DNA of 64,000 nt from Ypsolopha sequella (lineage: Eukaryota > Arthropoda > Insecta > Lepidoptera > Ypsolophidae). The first letter of the stretch is position 1; the number at the start of each line of letters is the position of its first letter. Shown piece by piece: positions 34,269-44,640 of this stretch. The DNA lies in assembly GCA_934047225.1 (NCBI GenBank), contig OW204012.1, positions 12,586,001 through 12,650,000 of the forward strand, given 5' to 3'. The notes under the pieces were generated by a model. That model was given only the letters and a program-made list of their open reading frames with translations, was not told the DNA's origin and made no database searches. The position numbers and the translations under genes are program-made.

Positions 34269-34544
34269 ATTCAAAAAGGTCTAAAAAGGTAACTGATATT
34301 TCGGTTAATTTCGGTAATTTTATAGGTTATCGGTACCGCTTTCAATCCCTGTTATACAGAGACCACATATAGTGCCAATATAAATGTTTAATATGTAGAT
34401 ATTGTAGATAACGCTAAGTTTCAGCGGTAACAACTGGTAAAAAAATATCTGGTGCCTTACATCATTCGGCAAAAATTGTCATAAATTTCTAATAACTACT
34501 TTGAAAAATTATTAATATTATAATTATTATATTACAATAATATC
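34269..34544. other. No gene recognised
   Basis: AT-rich spacer. Confidence 0.4.
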
Positions 34545-34835
34545 GAAGGTGACCGACATAGCCTGCCGAATCAGTAAGTTGAAGTGGCAGTGGACTGGCC
34601 ATATTTGTCGCCGACGTAATAACCGTTTGGGCCGTAAGGCATTGGAATGGAGACCACGTACAGCAAAGCGTAGTGTAGGCCGCTCTCGTGACCGCTGGAC
34701 TGACGATCTTGAAGGACGTTGCGGGTGGCGGCTGGATGAGGATGACTGAGGACTGCCAAGAGTGGCGTAATATTGGGGAGGCCTATGTCCAGCAGTGGAC
34801 GAATACGAGCTGATGGATGGATTACAAAATAACAC
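34545..34835 (+). pseudogene. 5'-truncated RTE-type LINE, C-terminal end and 3' tail
   Basis: Translates to KWQWTGHICRR, ALEWRPRTAKRSVGR and RDRWTDDL, the conserved end of RTE-like LINE polyproteins as I recall it. It is followed by TCCAGCAGTGGACGA and a GATGGATGG tail. Only about 70 codons remain, with stops beyond. Confidence 0.75.
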
Positions 34836-35829
34836 GACGCAAAGTTTCTATAAAATCATCTAACATACAGACAGGATGTTAAAATCTATACATATTTATA
34901 AAGTTTATCTATGACCATTATGAAATAGTCTCAGGCGCAGGCTATAGTTGACACTAGTGGAGCCAAGGGCGCCCGGTGATGACGTCAGCGGTCCAACTAG
35001 GCGAGGCTAAAATTAACTGATTTTTCACAATCAATGTAGCGTTTTATGGTTGTGTACCTGGTTGATTATATTTGTTTGATTGGTCTAGAATACGTTAGTA
35101 GGTTGGTAAGTAATAGGTCTTTACCTATGAAATTGCCGTTTTCTATAGAGAATTTGAAGGAAACTCAATTTTCAGTACTAACAATTTTGCATTTTTTTTA
35201 GGAATGACAAATTCAAATTATGTAGTTTCTTATGTGTATGCATGAGACAACATTAAGCTAACAGCAACATTAATTAAATTTTTGAAAAATGACAGCTGTA
35301 AAAAGTTATTACGAATCTTATCATGGAAATAGATGGCATTTAAGACGAACTGTTTTTGTTAATTTAATTTTTATAATCAAACTGAAAATAAAAACAAAAT
35401 TTAATACGTAGAAGTAAAACCTTGAAATCAACTTTCAAACAAAAAACAAATAATTGAAATAGCTATTGAATTACAGGAATTATGAACTCATGAATCTGTA
35501 AGAAAATTTGGGCAATTTATTTTTTACATTGCATACATGCATTTAAGGTGGATGGTCCAAGGCAGTTTTTATAAAAATCTTGTGTGAACCAACAACGACG
35601 ACAAAAGTAGTATAGTTTCGTTCTGTTAATTTTTTCTACACATTCAAATAATTTTATACTTGTGAATAATAAGTTTTTTTTTAAACAAAGCACTTGGTGT
35701 AACTTGAAACACATCTTGAAGTAAAAACACTTACAGTAGTTTCACTTTATTTTTGTTTTCTCCCAACCGGTTTCGGATTTTACACCATTTCCAAGGGAAG
35801 ATGTTAATTTAAATACATTTCATTGACTC
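34836..35829. other. No gene recognised
   Basis: AT-rich sequence; short ORFs have no recognisable features. Confidence 0.4.
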
Positions 35830-36110
35830 CAGTAGCCTAAGCATGAAAACATCTCTGTATAGTTGCGTTAAGGTACGAAAGGAACCTTTATGGTGAGACT
35901 CCGTTGTCCGTCCGTCCGTATTTCACAGCCTCATAACTTTGGCACCGTTAAAGATAAAGACATGAAATTTGGAAATAAATTGTATTAATTTGCACCACAT
36001 ATCACGGTGTAAAAAAAATAAAAAAACTGAAATTGGTAAATAAAATAAATATACATAATTTTACACTAGGAACTAACATAATAATCAATAATATAATATA
36101 CATTTTGTTA
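35830..36110. repeat. Half of MITE family G joined to a family J fragment
   Basis: 35830-35868 is one family G end (GTAGCCTAAGCATGAAAACA). It runs straight into AGGTACGAAAGGAACC, GAGACTCCGTTGTCCGTCCG and TAAAGATAAAGACATGAAAT, the inverse of 55140-55260 in family J. Confidence 0.6.
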
Positions 36111-36664
36111 CTTCATTCCAGATAAGATTAGAAAGAAAATTTGAGATTTGATGAAAATAAACATTTTGAATAGCACAGCTTCCATTTTACTTTATCTTTA
36201 TTTTTCTAATTTTATGTGGAATTGAAAATGAAATAGTAAATGACATATATTTTTTTAAAAAAGCTCAAAATCATACGTAATACACAACACAAAAAACATA
36301 AAAATCTTGAATTCTTGAAATCTTCATTCTTGATCTCGAAGAAACCGGGACAAAACGTAACCTCTATCAGGCTATGTCTGAAAACGACTGAAAACACAGA
36401 CAAAGCCAAGGAGAGGCTAGGTCAACGTCCCGGCAAGGTCACAAGTAGAGGTCCACCGGAGGTCATTCTTCAAGCTTCTAGGTCAATGTGATGACAGAGT
36501 ACTTTTTCGGAACTGTTACAAAAAAAACATAGCTTATTTTCAGAATACACAACCCACCCCGGAAGGGGTTATTAGACTCACGTCGAAACTAGCTTCCTTC
36601 TTCGAATAAGAAAAAGCGTCATTTTTGTACGAAATATACGAGTAAAGAAAGAAAGAAAAATGTT
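36111..36664. other. No gene recognised
   Basis: Open frames on both strands at 36212-36491 lack domains or splice signals. Confidence 0.35.
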
Positions 36665-36815
36665 TAGGTTCCAGCACCGCGCTCACCAACCCACCTGCCC
36701 AGCGTGTGTGAGTATGGGCAATTCTTCCAGGATGACCGCCAGGAGTGGCAAAGTCCTGGAAAGGCTTATGTCCAGCAGTGGACGAACTAGGCTGATGGAT
36801 GGATGGATGGTATAA
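36665..36815 (+). mobile_element. LINE-derived 3' end with (GATG)n tail
   Basis: GGATGACCGCCAGGAGTGGC, TATGTCCAGCAGTGGACGAA and GATGGATGGATGG match the reverse complement of 47775-47900. Confidence 0.7.
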
Positions 36816-37284
36816 AAACTTAATAACTAGTTACACATAACAATAAGGAATTTTTAGGAACTAATAGATTTGTTTATTGATATTAAATATGAGCAAATTA
36901 TATAGAAAGTCTGGTAAATGCGAAAATTTTGCTACAGCAAATTTCAAATGATTTTACAAGGGGTTTTCGCATTTTTTTCGCTCTTGACAGGATCGCCGTC
37001 CAACTCCCTAGCTCGAACATACAGTTTCATGATTTAGATTTCAACGCGTGCGCAACATATAGTTCGCCTACCTAAGTAAGTATAATTCACATATTTTTGT
37101 TATGTTTCCAGTAAGAATGGTGCCTATACAAATATTTAATTAAATTAAATAACATATACTAAAACTACATTACAAATGAAAGTTTTCACTAAAACTACTT
37201 GAATTAGCGAATACAAATACCTAGCAATATAATTAAATTTAGCAACAAACTAGAATTAGTTCACTGGTTTTTAGCATAACATTT
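36816..37284. other. No gene recognised
   Basis: AT-rich spacer. Confidence 0.4.
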
Positions 37285-38128
37285 TTAGGGTTCCGTAGTC
37301 AACAACAAGTCTCTCTGTCTGTCTGTCCGCGGCTTAGCTTAGAGACTATTAGTACTAGAAAGCTGTAATTTGGCATGGGTATACATATTTATCACGTCGA
37401 TAAAGTGGTACAGTAAAATTTTGAAAAAGATTTTTTTTAGGGTACCTCCCTTACACGTAAAGTGGGGATGATTTTTTTATCTCGTTTATCCCCTAGTGTG
37501 GGACCGTGTCGTTAGATAGGTAATTTAAAAATATTGGGGGTGCGACAAGATCATTTTTCGATCCAGGGTTCCGTTTGCGAAATATTAAGCTTAAAAAGTG
37601 TTAATTTTTATTAGAGTCAAGTCAAGCGAAACGGTTGTATTTGGAGACGTGAAAAAAATCACAGCAGGGGCTCTACTGCGTAATTCTCATTTGTATCAAC
37701 TTCAAGCAAATGCATGCGAAATTCAACGCGTGCAAAAGAGATAGCATGTTAGGCGGGCGTCGTCGCACGCACGTCAAATTTCAATCTCAAGTTGATGTTG
37801 ATGAAAATGAGAATTACGCGGTAGACCCGCAGTATTATACATAACGAAATTAAAAGGAAAACTATTACAGCTAAGTAGGCTTTACAAGTTAACGAGTACA
37901 GATCGCGCCAAACTTTTAGTCTCCTCTAAGCACGGGGCGATTCGCATCAGCAGGAACAAAATGTATGGGCCGTTCTTGGGAAGAGCAACTTCCAAGCGTA
38001 GTTTGGCGCGATCTGTATTAGTTGACAAACTTATAAAATGTACTTGGAGAAGAAGTCCGCATATTGTGCAGGGCAACTAGGGAACCCTACACTGCGCGTG
38101 GCCCGACACGCACTTGGCCGGTTTTTTT
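37285..38128. mobile_element. Repeat family J copy with two hairpins inside
   Basis: Edges GGGTTCCGTAGTC and CACTTGGCCGGTTTTTTT are the usual J boundaries. Hairpins at 37660-37822 (CTACTGCGTAATTCTCAT and near complement) and 37887-38040 (ACAGATCGCGCCAAAC and complement) are probable nested MITEs. Confidence 0.65.
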
Positions 38129-38299
38129 AAATAACAATTAATGCTTAAATTGCTAAACTTACCAGGCTATTCTGAAAAGTGCGAAAAAATTAGCTATGGC
38201 AGATTTCGGGTGATATTACAAGGGATTTTCTACGGAAAACATTGATTTTCTGCTTTCGCAATTTTAGCGCAGACGCCAGAATCACCGTCCAGCTGGGTG

Positions 38300-38745
38300 T
38301 CACTACATAGTATAAAACAAAGTCGCTTCCCGCTAACTGTCTATCCCTATGTATGCTTAGATCTTTAAAACTTCTTTAAAATTAGATCCCTAATAAAACT
38401 AAATAAAACTAAATAAATAAATAAATAAATAAAAACTACGAAACGGATTTTGATGCAGTTTTTTTTAATAGATAGAGTGATTCAAGAGGAATCACTACAT
38501 AATATAAAACAAAGTTGCTTCCCGCTGTCTGTCTGTCCCTATGTATGCTTAGATCTTTAAAACTCAACGGATTTAGATGCGTTTTTTTAGATAGATAGAG
38601 TAATTCAAGAGGAAGGTTTATATGTATAATACATGCATGATATAGTAAAGAAACACTGATAATTTTAGAAGTTAAAGACATTCTGTATTATTCTGTATAT
38701 TTAGTATCGGCATTGTACCCGTGCGAAGCTGGGGCGGGTCGCTAG
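38300..38745 (+). mobile_element. Helitron-type non-autonomous element with duplicated 5' end
   Basis: The 5' end TCACTACATAGTATAAAACA occurs at 38300 and again at 38492. A single 3' end, GGGGCGGGTCGCTAG, finishes at 38745 before T. The shared interior (AGATAGAGT.ATTCAAGAGG) matches the inverse Helitron at 26815-27672. A short AAATA microsatellite lies at 38400-38432. No protein is encoded. Confidence 0.7.
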
Positions 38746-39319
38746 TTACACAATACACAATAAATTCAAAAAATAGTTTACAATATTACATCGTCTCTGC
38801 CACACAAAAAATATCAAAAAGTCATCTCAACACCAATAAAATGTTACAAAACCTGTGTGTCTGCTTGCAAATAGTCATATTAGCATATTTTACCCACACA
38901 ACCAGTGTCGCTTGACCTCTGACTTCACACCTTGATCCCCCTCTGAGGTCGCAGGCTTGTACCTTGGAGGGGGGCAGAGGAGACCCACGTAACTGGTCGG
39001 AGCAACAAGCGACGTGTTGTCAAGGTTGCGAAGTTTTTTCCGTTCTAAACTTGTATTTTTCTAAGATTTATTTAAGATATTTAAGTAAGACTTTTAAATT
39101 TTAATTAAATATGATATTGGATATACGGTTTGACCTTTGGAGCTCAGAGAATTGTTGATTTGATTCCATGGTCAATTAACCAAATGAAATAAGTGGTGGA
39201 AGAGGAAAAGGCAAAAGAGATGTCTCAGGATCTGAGCAGATGGAAATATGTATTCCCTTGCAGACAATTGCTCAAAAGAATTATTTTATTTAATAAAGGA
39301 TAAAAGCTAGCCCGGATCA
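38746..39319. other. No gene recognised
   Basis: No supported exon, RNA gene or repeat. Confidence 0.4.
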
Positions 39320-39560
39320 GGGTTACCACTCGGCAGGAATTTAGTCCCCCTGCCAGCAAATCAGGAAAAAATATTCATCAAGGAATTTTTAAAAGAGAAT
39401 GATTAATTGCTTAAAATTTATATATTTATGAAATTATATTGTGTTGCTTTGAAAAACTGTTAAAAAACGCGCTGCATCCGCGTTACATAAAACATTTATG
39501 AAAATATCAGGAAATTTATTCAATTGTCAGGGATTTTGTCAAGAATAAAACAATTCCCCT
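39320..39560. repeat. Dispersed repeat fragment (copy 2 of 1-225)
   Basis: Ordered match to the first 225 bases of the window, moderately diverged. Confidence 0.55.
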
Positions 39561-39699
39561 TACTAACTAACCATTTTGTTTGGTATTATTGTGATATCTC
39601 CAAAAAACATGTTTGGATAATATTATAAATACATTTGGATATATATTTATAATTACACAATATAACTTGAAATATATACAATAAATAAAAGAAAATTAT

Positions 39700-39965
39700 A
39701 ACTTGAAATATATTTCGGCCCTTAGTGGGCCGTCATCAGTCAAGTATTAAAAAAAAAAAGAAAAAAGAAAAACAATGAGAGGTACGAAAGCAGGAAAATT
39801 GGCTGGGTATGATAGAGTGTCTATAGAGATGCTAAGAGAAGGAGATGGCGTAGATGATAGCCTTAATGAATCCAGCACTCGTAGCAAAGTTTTTTTTTTT
39901 TTTAATACTTGGCTGATGACGGCCTACTAAGGGCCGAAATATATTTCAAGTACACAATTTCATTT
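39700..39965. mobile_element. Family K foldback carrying a captured LINE RT fragment
   Basis: Arms ACTTGAAATATATTTCGGCC, GGGCCGTCATCAGTCAAGTA and complements. The core 39776-39885 translates (+) to KAGKLAGYDRVSIEML, resembling the reverse transcriptase segment KAxGxDxVxxEML of RTE-like LINEs. Confidence 0.6.
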
Positions 39966-40544
39966 TATTTATTGATTATATTTATTCAATTATTCATATT
40001 TATGATATAATAAAGTATTCCCTGCGAGCCAAATAAGTAAGTTCTGTTTATTCTAGCACTATAGTATTTGGAAAGTTAAAGCTTTTTCCATGGCAATTGG
40101 TAGCTGAGCAGGATGAATCATTCACTTTTCAGGGAATGAATGGATTGTGAATGAATGAAAAATAGTTCAAGAAAGATAAACATCACTTATCATATCACAT
40201 CACTATAACATCACAACATCACTAACATACAATGTATCAATACATGTCAGTGATAAAATACAAGCTAGCATGGACTATAAGGGGGGTGTTTAGGGGTTCC
40301 CAACCCCTTGCTGATTTTAGTAGAAATGTGAGTACATTCTGTCATAAAATACTAATTTCATAATAAAAACTGTAAAATAAAACCCTGAAATATTTTATAA
40401 CAAGTTGTAATAGCACCCTCTAAGTCCCTCGGCTGCCAAAATAATAAATTATATAAAATTTAATAAAATAAATAATAAATATTTCGAGATTAAAATTATC
40501 TCAGTAAACCCCCTCCCTCCCCCATGTTATAGCTATAAATATAA
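39966..40544. other. No gene recognised
   Basis: AT-rich spacer; nothing supported. Confidence 0.4.
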
Positions 40545-40715
40545 TTATATACAGAGTGTTAATATGAGCCCATACGAATAACATTTCGTTCAAAAAATTG
40601 AGAAATCGAAAAAAAAAAAAAACAATTGCTTAATACATTTTGGTCGGGTAGCTGATTTTTTTTTATGATTCGAGTGTTGGTTCCATAGTAAAAGTTATTC
40701 GTATGGACGAATACT
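40545..40715. repeat. Diverged relative of MITE family F
   Basis: Inverted CCATACGAATAAC ends with TTGGTTCCATAGTAAAAGTT near the right end, as in family F (42432, 54004). Confidence 0.5.
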
Positions 40716-41080
40716 ATCGCCAGTTTCCAGCTTCCGCAACATAAATTTAAAACCCAGTATATATACGCCCGTGCTAGCCATTCACCGTAGACAGGCGCGG
40801 TCGCAGATTAAGATTTGGAGGTCATCTGGAAGGATTAACTTGACAATAAAACTAGTATTTTTTTTTTCACTTTTCACTTATTTTGTGCACCATTGCAATC
40901 TGTACCTATAGTTTATCAGCTACAATAGGCAACTCTTCTGTCATCCACAAGGATATTTTAAGGTTGTGTGACTAATGCAGATCCACGGAACCCCATCCTC
41001 TTTGCTTGTCTTAATTCCTAGCATTCAACTTTTTTGATTTCATTGATTAGACGTGAGCTGTTTAGAAACACGTTTCTTTT

Positions 41081-41525
41081 TTAAGGCGATATGCGAAAAA
41101 AATACGGGTGTTTCTTTTCTGTGTATTTCATGAAATACACGGAAAATTATAATCAGTTTCTGGTATATGCATTTTGACTATATAATCTAGGGTTTTGAAA
41201 TTGGAAAACATGTTTGGATAAATTTTCCTCCATAGAAATAATTGTCGCATTTCAACAATTATTTCTATAGAGGAAATTTTCAAACACACTTTTTCTCCTC
41301 GTTTGACGAATAGGAACCATATACAGAACTCAAACATATTTTATTAGGTGTGTTTCAACAATATCTAGAGATTTGATAATTGAAAGTTTGCTAGCTATTT
41401 TAGTTTTTTAATAAAAATTATAAAACTAACATTTTTCACTTTCGTCCTGAATCCACCCCTCCCGCACTGCGCGTTTTTTCGCTTGGAGTGACAGTGACAA
41501 AAATAAAATTCTCATAGCCTCTTAA
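41081..41525 (+). mobile_element. TTAA-flanked MITE family C, copy 2
   Basis: TTAAGGCGATATGCGAAAAA to the complement of TTAAGAGGCTATGAGAA; full length. A duplicated AATAATTGT/ATTTCTAT stretch lies at 41237-41270. Confidence 0.75.
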
Positions 41526-41750
41526 TTATCTATTTTAAATGTTCGTAAGCCGTGTGAATGATTTCGGGGGTACCCCTGTGACCCCCCCCCTGTATTCTTA
41601 TGTAAGTAATTTAATATGTAAAGAGTAGCTGCAACCTTGAACAACCATATAACAACTAATTCACACTTACCTACGTGTTTTAGGGTATCGTCTAGTAAGA
41701 GAAAACCTTATAGCAGGAATAACTTCAAAACTATTCAGACATTTAGAGAG

Positions 41751-42057
41751 TATGTTAAAAACCAGCCAAGTGGGAGTTGGACTCGCGCACAGAGGGTTCC
41801 ATACCATTATCTATAAAAACGGCAAAAAAAAACCCTTAGTGCGCGAGTCCGAGTCGCACTTGGCCGGTTTTTTAGGCTTTGTTGTTATAGCGGCAACAGA
41901 AATACATCATCTGTGAAAATTTCAACTGTCTAACTGTCACGGTTCATGAGATACAGCCTGGTGATAGACGGACAGACAGACGGACAGACAGACGGACAGC
42001 GGAGTCTTAGTAATAGGATCCCGTTGGTTACCCTTTGGGTACGGAACCCTAAAAAGA
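41751..42057. mobile_element. Repeat family J, short copy
   Basis: A head-to-head inverted head (AACCAGCCAAGTGGGAGT / CGCACTTGGCCGGTTTT) is followed by TGAGATACAGCCTGGTGA, a GACAGACGGACAGACAGACG microsatellite and GGTACGGAACCCT. Confidence 0.65.
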
Positions 42058-42179
42058 CATGGTCTTGCTAAGTTTCTTGCCCTTCTTCTTAGCAAGACTA
42101 ATCGAATGGGCGGAGGTAGGCATCTATTTATATATGTAACCTATTACTATGTAGTATATAGGATGGGATTTGTCGGCGG

Positions 42180-42730
42180 CCTGGATTTATGCTGGGGGCT
42201 CGGTTGGTGATCATTGAACCTTAATTGTTCCTAGTCCCTGGCCGGGTCTCCGGTGTGGGTTTGGGCGGTTGATTGGATTTCACCTTTTATAATTATATAT
42301 TTTACCTATCATTTTAATTGTACATATATTGCTACATGAATTAAATAAACCCTTAATTTAGTTCATGTACATTTATTATTTTATTACATTATTTTTATAA
42401 GATTAAATTTTACTTGTAAAAAGTGTATTATACAAGGTGTAACAGAAAGGTGTAACCATATTTGAAGAGCTTATTCAGTCAATGGTATAGAACAACTTTT
42501 AGTATGGAGCCAACCATGAAATCTCAAAAAAAACTGCCCTTCCGTACATTTCAGCCGAGCGGCATTGCATTTTTCTATGAAGCAGTAAATTTTTTTTTTC
42601 GGTTTGTTTCATAGTAAAAGTTGTTCTATACCATTGACTGAATAAGCTCTTCAAATATGGTTACACCTTTCTGTTACACGTTGAAAAGTATACCTATTTA
42701 CAAAATAAACTATTTGAATTTGAATTGTTG
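42180..42730 (-). mobile_element. Repeat P (retroelement-like) interrupted by a family F MITE
   Basis: The inverse of 51700-51995. It shares GGCCGGGTCTCCGGTGTGGG, TTAATTTAGTTCATGTACAT and a GAATTTGAATTG tail. The family F MITE at 42432-42677 splits it; the other copy has the unsplit site. Confidence 0.65.
42432..42677. mobile_element. Palindromic MITE family F, copy 1
   Basis: Ends TACAAGGTGTAACAGAAAGG and complement, arms about 100 bp, inserted at TA. Confidence 0.75.
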
Positions 42731-42736
42731 TCCTGA

Positions 42737-42966
42737 GGGCCTATTATGTATCTCAAGTTGCCATCTGGACTGGGTGTCTATCATCAAAAACATAGATATA
42801 CTATCGAATTCCGATTGTCTAAGGGCATGTTAGCACTTGAAGTGACGACACAGTTCGTAAATAGTTCAATACCCACTAAAAGCAATTTTGAAAGTTTAGT
42901 TTTTATCTATGTTTTTGACGATAGGCACCCTGTGCAGTTGGCAACTTTAGATACAGAATAGGGGGG
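42737..42966. mobile_element. MITE family E, copy 3
   Basis: Palindrome with CATCAAAAACATAGATATAC arms; adjacent to the next copy. Confidence 0.7.
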
Positions 42967-42968
42967 CT

Positions 42969-43200
42969 GCCCCTCTATTATGTATATTTGGTTGCCAACT
43001 GGACTGGGTGCCTATCATCAAAAACATAGATAAAAACTGAACTTTCAAAATTACCTTTAGAAGGTATTGAACTATTTACGAAATATAACGTCACTTTAAG
43101 TGCGAACATATCCTTACACAATCGGAATTCGATAGTATATCTATGTTTTTGATGATAGGCATCCAGTCCAGTAGGCAACTAAAGATACATAATAAGGGGG
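42969..43200. mobile_element. MITE family E, copy 4
   Basis: Same family, in opposite orientation to copy 3 and almost directly abutting it. Confidence 0.7.
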
Positions 43201-43605
43201 TATATCGTCAAAATCAACACTTTTTAAAGTGATTTATCTGCTGTTCAAAAGAAGTCTCAAGTTAAATAAATTAGTATAACAATTTTGGAACCTATTTCTA
43301 GATTTTGGTCTATCAGAAACGCGATTGAAGGAATTTCACTCTATAGAAATAATTATTGAAATAAGGTCTAAATTTACACTTTTTTTGATATTCTGACAAA
43401 TTGGGACAGCAAACAGACTTCAAAAATATGTATATAGATGGGTTTTAACAGTACCTAAATTACTAGTTATGGAAATTTTCATAGGTATTTTAGTTGATTT
43501 TGTATTAATTTAAAACCGATTTTTTGTAATTTTGCACCGATTCCGTCCCTCTCGCACTGCGGTTTTCCGCCTGGAGTAACAGGGATCTTTGCACGGACGA
43601 TATAT
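43201..43605 (-). repeat. Degenerate family D element, opposite orientation
   Basis: TCCGTCCCTCTCGCACTGCG, GGAGTAACAGGGA and the TTTCTATAGAG-type segments match D copies inverted. TTAA edges are not preserved. Confidence 0.5.
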
Positions 43606-43788
43606 CACCATAAGCCCGCTGGTCCAGCACACCAGCACACCAAGGGTACGGTATTTATAAGGGGTGAGGGGGAAGACATGCTTTCAACTGATTGGTGTTC
43701 AAGGTGTTCACCCTTGAGCCAATAATGAATATAGCGGAAAGGTAGGACAGGGGAAAGGCGTGTCTCTCCCGATTGCCATCTACTTTTT

Positions 43789-44362
43789 AGGGTAACCAAC
43801 GGAAAAGGGTAACTAACGGGACCCTATTACTAAGACTCCGCTGTCCGTCCGTCTGTCCGTCTGTCACCAGGCTGTATCTCATGAACCGTAATAGTTAGAC
43901 AGTTGAAATTTTCACAGATGATGTATTTCTGTTGCCGCTTTAACAACAAATACTAACAGAATAAAATAAATATATATACAAGGTGACTTTTTGATCATCG
44001 TCCAAATTAATACTGGTTGCTTGGTAAGTGATCAGTATCATGGATCAATAACAATTTTGGTGAAATTTGTAAAATGAAATTTAGACTCCCCATAGTGATT
44101 CACTTGGGAATGTAAGTGAATATAAAATAATCCGAAATTTCATTTTTGGAATTTCACAAAAATTGTTATTGATCCAAGATACTGATCACTTATCAAGTCT
44201 CCAGTATGAATTTGGACGATGATCACAAAGTCACCTTGTATATGGGGCTCCCATAGAACAGACATGTTTTTTTGTCGTTTTTATAGATAATGGTTTTTAT
44301 AAATATCTATAGATAATGAATAAAATAGTGCGCGAGTCCGAATCGCACTTGGCCGGTTTTTA
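43789..44362. mobile_element. Repeat family J copy split by a family A MITE
   Basis: 43789-43950 (GACTCCGCTGTCCGTCC, CATGAACCGTAATAGTTAG) and 44243-44362 (CGCACTTGGCCGGTTTTT) are the two parts. Confidence 0.6.
43978..44242. mobile_element. MITE family A, copy 4
   Basis: ACAAGGTGACTTTTTGATC to complement; interior more diverged than other copies. Confidence 0.75.
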
Positions 44363-44479
44363 TCGTGTAGCTAGTTGCCAATGGTGTCAGAGTTGTTCAG
44401 GCCACCATACAGGCTTCTGACATGTGGGATTGGGTTGTACTATGCTGCCAACCTTGACGATTTACCAAGAAATAGAATG

Positions 44480-44640
44480 TTAAGAGGATGGCCTACCCTA
44501 GCAACTTTTTTTATTACCCGTCTAGCACAATAAGTCCAATGGCAAAGACCTTATTTTGCTCTTGATAGAAGTGATTATTGGTTGACTCATTGGCCTATTT
44601 GTCTTCGATTGGTAATACTAATCCCACCAAATACATAAAT
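44480..44640. repeat. Family M fragment
   Basis: TTAAGAGGATGGCCTACCCT through CGTAATACTAAT-like text; truncated relative to 56153-56596. Confidence 0.6.

Noticed and set aside
36212..36491. Overlapping 65- and 83-codon ORFs
   Set aside because: Opposite-strand overlap with low-complexity Lys/Phe content; no supporting signals.
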